Assembly: GCA_963724535.1 (NCBI GenBank) | Contig: CAVRVD010000011.1 | Coordinates: 372,001-436,000 of the forward strand | Length of the DNA stretch: 64,000 nucleotides | Reading direction: 5' to 3' | From: JADJPO01 sp963724535 | Lineage (GTDB): Bacteria; Actinomycetota; Actinomycetes; Actinomycetales; Kineosporiaceae | Shown here: in pieces, positions 40,602 to 47,733 of the stretch | Layout of the letters: every line of letters starts with the position of its first letter | How positions within the stretch are numbered: the first letter of the stretch is position 1 | Made by a program: the position numbers and the translations under genes | The notes under the pieces: model-generated | Seen by the model: only the letters and a program-made list of their open reading frames with translations | Told to the model about the DNA's origin: nothing | Databases searched by the model: none

Positions 40602-41804
40602 ATGACAGAGCAGTCCAACCACGGCGACCGTGAGGTCGTCGTCCTCTCAGCCGTCCGCACCGCCATCGGCAAGTACGGTGGCGGCCTGAAGGACGTCCCC
40701 CCGGTCGACCTGGCCGCGACCTGCGTGCGCGAGGCGGTGGCCCGGTCCGGGGTGGCCGTCGAGCAGATCGGTCACTCGGTGTTCGGCAACGTGATCCACA
40801 CCGAGCAGCGCGACATGTACCTCGCGCGAGCCGCCGCGCTCGACGGCGGACTGGACCACGAAACCCCCTCATTGACCCTCAACCGCCTGTGCGGCAGTGG
40901 TTTGCAGGCGATCATATCGGCATCCCAGGCGATCATCCTCGGCGACGGCGACGCGGCCGTCGCCGGCGGCGCGGAGTCGATGACCCGGTCCCCGTACTGG
41001 GCGTCTGGGATGCGCTGGGGTCAGCGGATGGGTGACGGTCAGCTGATCGACGTCATGGTCGCCGCCCTGACCGACCCGTTCCACAAGGTGCACATGGGCA
41101 TCACGGCCGAGAATGTCGCCGAGAAGTGGCAGGTCTCCCGCGAAGACCAGGACGCCCTGGCCCTGCAGAGCCACCGGCGCGCGGCAGCGGCCATCGCCGA
41201 GGGCCGCTTCAAGGAGCAGATCGTCCCGGTGGAGGTCAAGAGCCGCAAGGGCTCGGTGATCATTGACACCGACGAGCACATCCGCACCGACATCGACCTC
41301 GCGGGCCTGGCGAAGATGCGTCCGGCCTTCAAGAAGGACGGCACGGTGACCGCCGGCAACGCCTCCGGCGTCAACGACGCCGCGGCCGCGGTGGTGCTCA
41401 TGGAGCGCAGCGCCGCCGAGGCCGCCGGGCTCACGTCGATGGGCCGCCTGGTCGCCCACAGCCACGTCGGCGTCGACCCCGCGTACATGGGCATCGGCCC
41501 GGTCCCGGCGGTCAAGAAGGCGCTGGAGCGGGCCGGCCTGACCATCGACGACATCGACGTCTGGGAGGTCAACGAGGCCTTCGCCGCCCAGGCGCTGGCC
41601 GTAGTGCGCGATCTCGGTCTGCCGAACGAGAAGACCAACGTCAACGGCAGCGGGATCAGCCTTGGCCACCCGATCGGGGCGACCGGCGCGATCCTGGTGG
41701 TCAAGGCGATGTACGAACTGGCCCGCTCCGGTGGCCGGTACGCCATGGTCACCATGTGCATCGGCGGCGGCCAGGGCATCGCCGCGGTGTTCGAGCGCGG
41801 GTGA
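40602..41804 (+). CDS. phaA: Acetyl-CoA acetyltransferase (thiolase)
   Basis: A 400-aa thiolase that condenses two acetyl-CoA to acetoacetyl-CoA. The nucleophile is Cys97 (NRLCGSGLQA), the acid/base pair is His in SLGHPIGATG and Cys386 in MCIGGGQG, and NEAFA is also present. The ATG at 40602 follows GAGGAGG; a longer in-frame opening from 40500 lacks a ribosome site. Its stop overlaps the GTG of the PhaE-like gene (GTGA), and PhaC and PhaB follow, so a PHA role is more likely than beta-oxidation. I use phaA on the basis of this context. Confidence 0.92.
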   Translation: MTEQSNHGDREVVVLSAVRTAIGKYGGGLKDVPPVDLAATCVREAVARSGVAVEQIGHSVFGNVIHTEQRDMYLARAAALDGGLDHETPSLTLNRLCGSGLQAIISASQAIILGDGDAAVAGGAESMTRSPYWASGMRWGQRMGDGQLIDVMVAALTDPFHKVHMGITAENVAEKWQVSREDQDALALQSHRRAAAAIAEGRFKEQIVPVEVKSRKGSVIIDTDEHIRTDIDLAGLAKMRPAFKKDGTVTAGNASGVNDAAAAVVLMERSAAEAAGLTSMGRLVAHSHVGVDPAYMGIGPVPAVKKALERAGLTIDDIDVWEVNEAFAAQALAVVRDLGLPNEKTNVNGSGISLGHPIGATGAILVVKAMYELARSGGRYAMVTMCIGGGQGIAAVFERG

Positions 41805-42247
41805 TCGAAGTGGCGCAGCCGACCGACCCCCTGGCCAGTGCCTACTCCGCCTACGAGCAGTTCGAGTCCCGGCTGTCGACGGCCATGGACCAGCTCGTGG
41901 GGACGAACGGCTTCGCCGAGCTGTTCACGACGTCCGCCTCGGCCATGATGGCGATGACCCGCACGGTCAACGGGGCGCTCGACGAGGCGGTCCGGGCCAC
42001 TCGCCTGGCCGCCCGTCAGGACGTGACCTCGCTCGCCCGCCAGCTCGCTCGGACCGAGGACAAGATGGAGCGGCTGCTCCAGCTCGTCGAGGACATCTCG
42101 GACCGACTCGAGGCCGTCGAGGTGGCCCGCCTCGATGGGGCCGGCCCGGCGGCGAATGCGGACGGCGCGGAGTCGGTGCGGACCCGAAACAGCCGGGCAC
42201 GCACCGCACGCCCGGCGGCCAGGCGGACCTCGGGAGGCTCGTCGTGA
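41801..42247 (+). CDS. PHA-associated coiled-coil protein (PhaE/phasin-like)
   Basis: A 148-aa mostly helical protein: amphipathic segments AYSAYEQFESRLSTAMDQLV and ARQLARTEDKMERLLQLVED form a likely coiled coil, followed by an Arg/Ala-rich basic tail (TRNSRARTARPAARR). No catalytic motif is seen. It starts at a GTG overlapping the thiolase stop and ends overlapping the phaC GTG, so it is tightly coupled to both. By position it resembles PhaE, the partner subunit of class III PHA synthases, but it is much shorter than classic PhaE (about 350 aa). A granule-binding phasin with a DNA-binding basic tail (PhaM-like) is the alternative. Confidence 0.7.
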   Translation: MIEVAQPTDPLASAYSAYEQFESRLSTAMDQLVGTNGFAELFTTSASAMMAMTRTVNGALDEAVRATRLAARQDVTSLARQLARTEDKMERLLQLVEDISDRLEAVEVARLDGAGPAANADGAESVRTRNSRARTARPAARRTSGGSS

Positions 42248-43428
42248 CGACAGAGTCGGGAGCGTCCCGCCCGGACGCTCCCGACCTGTCCTACCTCAAC
42301 CTGTCCTCCGACCCGGCGAAGGCGATGGCGGCCGTCCCGGGGATGTCGATGGTCGAGACCCTGGCGAGCATCCCGGTCGCACTGATCAAGACGGCCGAGA
42401 TCATGCTCACCGTCGAGGACGCCAACATCGCCGCGACCCCGAAGGAGGTGGTGTGGACCCATCGCAAGACGACGCTCTACCGCTACCACAGCGCCAACCG
42501 GAAGCACCCGATCCCGGTCCTGCTGGTCTTCGCGCTGATCAACCGACCGCACGTCTACGACCTGCGGCCGGGCAACTCCTTCGTCGAGTTCCTGCTCGAG
42601 GAGGGCTACGACGTCTTCCTCGTCGACTGGGGCGTTCCCGGCGAGGAGGACGACGACATGGGCGTCGCGGACTACGTCTGCGACGAACTGCACTGGGCGG
42701 TGCGCGAGACGCTGCGTGCCGCCGGCCAGGAACAGCTCACCATGGTCGGCTGGTGCATCGGCGCCACCCTGGCGGCCATGTACACGGCGATCAACGCCGA
42801 GCTGGCGCAGGTGCGCAACCTGGTCGTGCTGACCATGCCGATCGACGTCCGCGGCAGCGTCTACGAGATGTGGGTGAACCGGGACTCCTTCGACCTCGAC
42901 GTGATCACCGGCAACGGCGGCCTGCCCGGAGCCGCGATCGACTTCGCCAACCGGATGCTCAAGCCGGTGACGAACTTCGTCACCACCCGGCGCAAGGTGT
43001 TCGACCAGGTCCGGGACGGCTCGATCGACCGGGCCGGGTACCAGTCCATGTCGAAGTGGGTGCAGGACAACCCACCGTTCCCGGCGCAGTCCTACCGGGA
43101 CTGGATCACCTGGATGTACAAGGAGAACCGGCTGATCAACGGCACCATGCGGCTGCGGGACCATCGCGTTGACTTCGGCGACATGGTCGAGGCCTCGGTG
43201 TTGGTGGTCACCGCCACCGCGGACCACATCTCGCCGCGGTGCAGCACGATGCCGTTCATGGCGATGTGTGGCTCCAAGGACCTGACCCACTTCGACCGCC
43301 GGGGCGGCCATATCGGCCTGATGGCCGGCTCCAAGGCCAAGAACCAGACCTGGCCCGATATCGCCGCCTGGATGTCCCACCGGTCCGGCGCTCCAGAACT
43401 GGCCACTCGGGAGTCCCCCACCGGCTGA
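42244..43428 (+). CDS. phaC: Class III-like poly(3-hydroxyalkanoate) synthase
   Basis: A 394-aa alpha/beta-fold PHA synthase that polymerises hydroxyacyl-CoA on the granule. The lipase-like box is GWCIGAT with nucleophile Cys171; Asp327 (TADHI) and His356 (GGHIGL) complete the triad. The conserved VFLVDWGVPGEEDDDM segment and short N-terminus fit the class III (PhaC of PhaC/PhaE) size of about 355-400 aa rather than class I (about 590). The GTG start overlaps the preceding coiled-coil gene (GTGA). It is followed by phaB after 77 bp. Confidence 0.93.
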   Translation: MTTESGASRPDAPDLSYLNLSSDPAKAMAAVPGMSMVETLASIPVALIKTAEIMLTVEDANIAATPKEVVWTHRKTTLYRYHSANRKHPIPVLLVFALINRPHVYDLRPGNSFVEFLLEEGYDVFLVDWGVPGEEDDDMGVADYVCDELHWAVRETLRAAGQEQLTMVGWCIGATLAAMYTAINAELAQVRNLVVLTMPIDVRGSVYEMWVNRDSFDLDVITGNGGLPGAAIDFANRMLKPVTNFVTTRRKVFDQVRDGSIDRAGYQSMSKWVQDNPPFPAQSYRDWITWMYKENRLINGTMRLRDHRVDFGDMVEASVLVVTATADHISPRCSTMPFMAMCGSKDLTHFDRRGGHIGLMAGSKAKNQTWPDIAAWMSHRSGAPELATRESPTG

Positions 43429-43505
43429 CCCCACCGGCTGACTCACCCCCCGCTGATCCCCCCACTGTTCCCGTCCGATGTCACCCACCGAAGAGGAGCA
43501 TGTTG

Positions 43506-44348
43506 ATGACCACCGACACCACCCCGCAGGCCGAGCCGTTCCACGTCGACCGGGGCAAGCTGAAGGGCCGGGTCGCCCTGGTGACCGGCGGCACCCGGGG
43601 GATCGGCGCAGCCATCAGCCGCAGCCTGGCCAGCCAGGGCGCGGCCATTGCCGCCGGGTACGGCAGCAACGACGAGGCCGCGCACGCCTTCGCCGAGATG
43701 TTCCGCGAGCAGCACCTGGACGACGACGAGCGGATGACCCTGCACAAGGGCAACATCGGCATGGGTGACGACTGCCGACGTGTCGTCCAGGAGGTCATCG
43801 ACCAGCACGGCCGGCTGGACATCCTGGTCAACAACGCGGGCATCACCATCGACCGCACCGTGGCGAAGATGACCGACGAGGACTGGAACAAGGTCATCGC
43901 GGTCAACCTGTCCGGCGCCTTCTACCTCTCCCAGGCCGTGCTGACGCACTTCCTCGAGCGCGGAACCGGGCGCATCGTCATGGTCTCCTCGCTGATCGGC
44001 GAGATCGGAGCGCTCGGGCAGGCCAACTACGCGGCCTCGAAGTCCGGGCTGTTCGGCCTGACCAGGACGCTGGCCCGTGAGGCTGAGTTCCAGCTCAAGC
44101 GGGCCGGCAAGCAAGCGGACAACCGGATGGGGATCACGGTCAACTGCGTGACTCCCGGGTACGTGGTTACCGACATGCTCGAAGGCGTTCCAGAGAAGGT
44201 CCTGGAAGGCATCAAGGGCACCATCCCGGTCGGCCGGCTGGCAGAGCCGGACGAGATCGCCCGCGTGGTGCACTTCCTCGCCGCGGACGCCTCCGGCTAC
44301 ATCACCGGTCAGACGTGGGGCGTCAACGGTGGCCTGGACATGCACTGA
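43506..44348 (+). CDS. phaB: Acetoacetyl-CoA reductase (SDR)
   Basis: A 280-aa short-chain dehydrogenase giving (R)-3-hydroxybutyryl-CoA with NADPH. The cofactor motif is TGGTRGIGAAI, followed by NNAGIT, the catalytic Ser in VSSLIGEIG and YAASK. A 15-20 residue N-terminal tail and an insertion EFQLKRAGKQADNRM before the substrate loop make it longer than typical PhaB (about 246 aa). I chose the ATG at 43506, eight bases after AGGAG; an ATG at 43500 is too close to the ribosome site. A large hairpin follows 26 bp after the stop. Confidence 0.9.
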   Translation: MTTDTTPQAEPFHVDRGKLKGRVALVTGGTRGIGAAISRSLASQGAAIAAGYGSNDEAAHAFAEMFREQHLDDDERMTLHKGNIGMGDDCRRVVQEVIDQHGRLDILVNNAGITIDRTVAKMTDEDWNKVIAVNLSGAFYLSQAVLTHFLERGTGRIVMVSSLIGEIGALGQANYAASKSGLFGLTRTLAREAEFQLKRAGKQADNRMGITVNCVTPGYVVTDMLEGVPEKVLEGIKGTIPVGRLAEPDEIARVVHFLAADASGYITGQTWGVNGGLDMH

Positions 44349-44374
44349 GTGGACATGAACTGAGTGTGTCGATC

Positions 44375-44428
44375 GGTGCCGTTGCGCCCGAAGGGTTCTT
44401 TCTTGCCTGGCAAGGGCACAACGGCACC
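44375..44428 (+). terminator. Terminator-like hairpin after phaB
   Basis: GGTGCCGTTGCGCCC (44375-44389) pairs with GGGCACAACGGCACC (44414-44428) with one mismatch, and TTGCC/GGCAA inside the loop can form a second small stem. It separates the thiolase-phaC-phaB unit from the phasin gene. Confidence 0.7.
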
Positions 44429-44461
44429 CAGGCGGTGTGAGAGATTCGACCCGCACATGGG

Positions 44462-44488
44462 TTAGCAGTGTTAGCAGGCGACTGCTAA
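44462..44488. promoter_or_regulatory. Palindromic operator overlapping the phasin promoter
   Basis: TTAGCAGTG-N9-GACTGCTAA has 8 of 9 palindromic positions. The spacer itself repeats TTAGCAG. The format is that of CIRCE (TTAGCACTC-N9-GAGTGCTAA), but the inner bases differ, so it is not a standard HrcA site. A weak promoter (TTAGCA, 18 bp, TAATTT) lies within it, so a bound protein would block transcription of the phasin gene. Confidence 0.65.
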
Positions 44489-44532
44489 TTTGGCGAGATC
44501 GGCTTCACGCCGTCCCGACCCAGGAGCATGCC

Positions 44533-44841
44533 ATGCAGACCACAGCCACCCTCCCCACCGACAGGCCGTTCAACCCGCTGGGGGTGGACTACGCCCCGTA
44601 CGACCAGGCCGTGGCCCGGATGCAGGAGTTGGGCGAACGCCTGCTGGAGGGCACCCGGATGACCACCATGACCGCGCTGGACGCCTACGACAAGGCGGTG
44701 CGGACCATGGCGGGTGCCCAGATCCGGTTCGCCGAGTCCAGCGGAGTCGACTGGTTCGCCACCCAGGCTCGCCTACAGGCGGGCTTCTACCAGGACCTGA
44801 ACACCTCGCTCACCCAGGCGATGCGGGCCGCGCTCGGCTGA
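44533..44841 (+). CDS. Phasin-like granule-associated protein
   Basis: A 102-aa helical protein. After a short Pro-containing N-terminus come helices with YDQAVARMQELGERLLEGT and LDAYDKAVRTMAGAQIRFAE, and an amphipathic C-terminus QDLNTSLTQAMRAALG, the usual phasin pattern of Ala/Gln/Thr-rich amphipathic helices. The ATG at 44533 has AGGAG eight bases upstream. It has its own promoter and palindromic operator, and lies between phaB and 3-hydroxybutyrate dehydrogenase. Phasins coat PHA granules and are typically repressed until PHA is made, which fits the operator. Confidence 0.75.
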   Translation: MQTTATLPTDRPFNPLGVDYAPYDQAVARMQELGERLLEGTRMTTMTALDAYDKAVRTMAGAQIRFAESSGVDWFATQARLQAGFYQDLNTSLTQAMRAALG

Positions 44842-44995
44842 CCCGCCAGGCCGCGCCGCCCGACGCACCCCGACTGTTGCAAAGCCCACACACCAGGCGC
44901 TCCCGCCCGGTGACGGGTCGCCGCATGCTCGATCTGTACCGAACCGCGACCGACACGCGGCACCCGACTCAACGACGAGAGCGGAGTAGGCACCG

Positions 44996-45769
44996 ATGAC
45001 CAGTACCCCGACAGCGCCGCAGGGATCCGGCGGACGTCGCGCCGCCATCGTCACCGGTGCCGGCAGCGGCATCGGCGCGGCGATCGCGGCGCGACTGATC
45101 AAGGACGACGTCGACGTGCTGTCGGTCGACCTCGACCCGAGCCCGCAGACCGCGGGCGTGCCACTGGCCGCCGACCTGACCACCCGCGAGGGCAACCGGC
45201 TGGCGGTGGACACCGCGCTGGAACGCTTCGGTCGGCTCGACATCATCGTGCCGAACGCCGGTTTCCAGCACGTCAGCCCCATCCCGGACTTCGACGAGGA
45301 CCGCTGGGACGCGCTGCTGGCCATCCTGCTCACCAGCCCGTTCCTGCTGGCCAAGTACGGCTGGGAGCACCTGGTCGCATCCGGTGACGGCCGCATCTGC
45401 GTGATCGCCTCAGCGCATGCGCTGACCGCCTCGCCGTTCAAGTCCGGCTACGTCTCGGCCAAGCACGGCGTCCTCGGGCTGGTCAAGACCATCGCCCTGG
45501 AAGGCGCGGACTGCGGCGTTCGGGCCAGCGCCCTGTGCCCTGCCTACGTGCGCACCCCGTTGGTGGAGAAGCAGATCGCCGACCAGGCGGCCGCGCACGG
45601 CCTGCCCGAGACCGAAGTGATCGAGAAAGTCATCCTCGCCTCGCAACCGGTCAAGCAACTCATCGAACCCGAGGAGGTGGCCGAGATGACCGCCTTCCTC
45701 ACCGGCCCGTACGGCCGGTCGGTCACCGGCGTGGCAATCTCAATGGACATGGGGTGGACAGCACGATGA
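44996..45769 (+). CDS. 3-hydroxybutyrate dehydrogenase-like SDR
   Basis: A 257-aa NAD-dependent short-chain dehydrogenase. The cofactor motif is TGAGSGIGAAIA followed by the acidic SVDLDPS (NAD preference); then PNAGFQHVSPIPDF, Ser in VIASAHALTAS, YVSAKHG and the loop ALCPAYVRTPLVEKQI. The AGFQHVxPIxxF and PAYVRTPLVEKQI segments are those of bacterial 3-hydroxybutyrate dehydrogenases, which oxidise the monomer released from PHB to acetoacetate. The stop overlaps the start of the next gene (ATGA), a PhaC/PhaZ-like hydrolase, suggesting a degradation module. Confidence 0.88.
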   Translation: MTSTPTAPQGSGGRRAAIVTGAGSGIGAAIAARLIKDDVDVLSVDLDPSPQTAGVPLAADLTTREGNRLAVDTALERFGRLDIIVPNAGFQHVSPIPDFDEDRWDALLAILLTSPFLLAKYGWEHLVASGDGRICVIASAHALTASPFKSGYVSAKHGVLGLVKTIALEGADCGVRASALCPAYVRTPLVEKQIADQAAAHGLPETEVIEKVILASQPVKQLIEPEEVAEMTAFLTGPYGRSVTGVAISMDMGWTAR

Positions 45770-47115
45770 GCAACGAATCGACTGGAGCGGCCGGGACCGC
45801 CACCGGAGGCGGCGGGCATCATCCACACACCGCGCTGCCGAGCCAGCGCACCACCAGGACCCGGCTGAAGACGATGGCCAGCCGCCAGTCCGGCAACGTC
45901 GAACCCACCGGCACCCCGACCGTTCGCCAGCGCGGCAGCCTCGTGCACTGCCCTCCGGGCATCTACGACGCCACCGCGGAGTCGATGTACGAGATCGCCG
46001 GCTCGATCATCCGCAGTGGGGTCGACTACTGGAGCCAGCTCGTCGAGCGCGGCGCCCGTCCCTGGGACGCGGCCCGCGACCTGGTCGAGTGGACCCGGGA
46101 GATCAACCGCCGGGAGAAGCCGACCTGGGCCAGCCCGCACACCATCACCCACGAGTGGCCGCTGGCCCGGCTGCGGGACTTCAGCGGGCCCGAGGAACCG
46201 CACGACGTCGTGCCAACCTTGATCCTGCCGCCCCAGGCGGGCCACGACTCCTGCATCGTCGACTACGCCCCGGGGCAGTCTCAGGTGCACACCGCGCTGG
46301 AGGCGGGCTGCGTCCGGGTCTACTCGATGGACTGGGTCGGCGCGACCAACGACACCAAGGACGCCAGCGTCGAGGACTACATCGAGACCATCAAGGAGGC
46401 CGCCGACACCCTCGGCGGCCACGTCAACCTGGTCGGCGACTGCCAGGGTGGCTGGCTGGCCACCATCTACGCCGCTGTGCACCCGGAGACCGTGCACACC
46501 CTGTCCATCGCCGGGGCGCCGATCGACTTCCACGCCGGTGAGCCGCTGATCCACGACTGGATGCAGCTGGTCTCGCCGCTGGGCCAGATCGACTTCTACC
46601 AGGCCGCCGTCGAGGCCAACGGCGGGGTACTGCCAGGTGACTTCCTGCTCACCGGGTTCAAGCTCATGCAGCCCGAGGCGGAGATGCAGCGCCAGATGGC
46701 GCTGCTGGCGAACATCCACGACAAGCGGCACGTCGAGCGCTACCGCCGGTTCGAGGACTGGTTCCAGTGGACCCAACCGATCCCCGGGCCCTTCTACCTG
46801 TGGATCGTCGAGCACCTGTTCATGAAGAACGAGTTGCTGCACGGCACGCTCGACGTCGGCGGGATGCACGTGGACCTGGCCGAGATCCACTGCCCGCTAT
46901 ACCTGCTGGCCGGAGCGAAGGACCACATCACCCCGCCCGCGCAGGTCTTCGCGATGGCCGACTTCGTCTCCACGCCGAAGGACGACATCACCCACCTGAC
47001 CACCACCGGTGGTCACCTGGGCATCTTCATGGGCCACGAGTCGCTGCAGAACTACTGGAAGCCGGTGTTCGCCAACATCGCCTCGCAGTCCCTGATCGAG
47101 GACGCCGAGCCCTAG
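45766..47115 (+). CDS. PHA synthase/depolymerase-like alpha/beta hydrolase with Cys nucleophile
   Basis: A 449-aa alpha/beta protein of the PhaC superfamily. The nucleophile box is GDCQGGW with Cys226; Asp386 (GAKDHITPP) and His417 (GGHLGIFMGHES) complete the triad. An 80-residue Gly/Thr/His-rich tail precedes the fold. A Cys box occurs in PHA synthases, in intracellular PHB depolymerases of PhaZ type and in DUF3141 proteins, so synthesis and mobilisation are both possible. Translational coupling to 3-hydroxybutyrate dehydrogenase favours depolymerisation. Confidence 0.75.
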   Translation: MSNESTGAAGTATGGGGHHPHTALPSQRTTRTRLKTMASRQSGNVEPTGTPTVRQRGSLVHCPPGIYDATAESMYEIAGSIIRSGVDYWSQLVERGARPWDAARDLVEWTREINRREKPTWASPHTITHEWPLARLRDFSGPEEPHDVVPTLILPPQAGHDSCIVDYAPGQSQVHTALEAGCVRVYSMDWVGATNDTKDASVEDYIETIKEAADTLGGHVNLVGDCQGGWLATIYAAVHPETVHTLSIAGAPIDFHAGEPLIHDWMQLVSPLGQIDFYQAAVEANGGVLPGDFLLTGFKLMQPEAEMQRQMALLANIHDKRHVERYRRFEDWFQWTQPIPGPFYLWIVEHLFMKNELLHGTLDVGGMHVDLAEIHCPLYLLAGAKDHITPPAQVFAMADFVSTPKDDITHLTTTGGHLGIFMGHESLQNYWKPVFANIASQSLIEDAEP

Positions 47116-47131
47116 AAAACCCCCGCGACCG

Positions 47132-47503
47132 TCACGACCGACGGCGCGCCTCGTTGGCGTCCAGAAAGCCGCGGTAGACCTCGGCCATCGCCCGTCGTTG
47201 CGCCGCGGTGAGTTCGTCGGCGGCCGCGATCGCCTCCAACAGCGGCGGCTGCGCGGCGCCCACCGGGCGCAGCCCTGCGGCGGCGTGGCCCGCCTGGGCG
47301 TACAGGTCCTCGGCCGTGGTCTGCAGGCAGCTGGCGATCGCGGCCAGGACGGCGTCGGAGGGCGCCCGCAGGTCGCGCTCGATCTGGGACAGGTAGGGGT
47401 TGGAGATGCCGGCGGCCGTGGCCAGCTGGCGCATCGGTAGGGCGGCGAGCTCGCGCTGGCGACGGATGATCGTGCCCAGGCTAGGAGCGGCGACGTTAGC
47501 CAT
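47132..47503 (-). CDS. XRE-family helix-turn-helix regulator
   Basis: A 123-aa regulator. Residues about 10-65 are a Cro/CI HTH: TIIRRQRELAALPMRQLATA, then GISNPYLSQIERDLRAPS and IASCLQTTAEDLYAQAG. The C-terminal 50 residues are helical (ITAADELTAAQRRAMAEVYRGF-like) and end in ARRRS. Similar proteins sit beside PHA genes in actinobacteria, so it may control the phasin or hydrolase operon; the palindrome at 44462-44488 is a candidate site. A TACTCT box (plus 47510-47515) lies six bases before the ATG, so the transcript is probably leaderless. It is convergent with the hydrolase gene, 16 bp away. Confidence 0.88.
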   Translation of the reverse strand: MANVAAPSLGTIIRRQRELAALPMRQLATAAGISNPYLSQIERDLRAPSDAVLAAIASCLQTTAEDLYAQAGHAAAGLRPVGAAQPPLLEAIAAADELTAAQRRAMAEVYRGFLDANEARRRS

Positions 47504-47733
47504 GAGCACAGAGTAGGGCGCAAGGCCGGTCCGCCGGCGGGGGGCCGGGGCGCCCTCAAGCGGCGGGGGTCCGCGCGCGCCGTACGAACACCCGGTGTGA
47601 CAATGGCCCTGTCCGGCCACAGGACTGGTGACGATAGCGTGAGCAAGGTGGTCCCGTTGTGGCGGGCGCAGGTGACGGCGACGGTTGTGCGTCCTGGCAT
47701 CGCACAACCGCGCCAAGGCGTAGAGGAGGTCCC

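Noticed and set aside
44462..44488. Standard CIRCE (HrcA) element
   Set aside because: Inner bases differ from the consensus on both arms and the downstream gene is phasin-like, not a chaperone; kept only as an unassigned operator.
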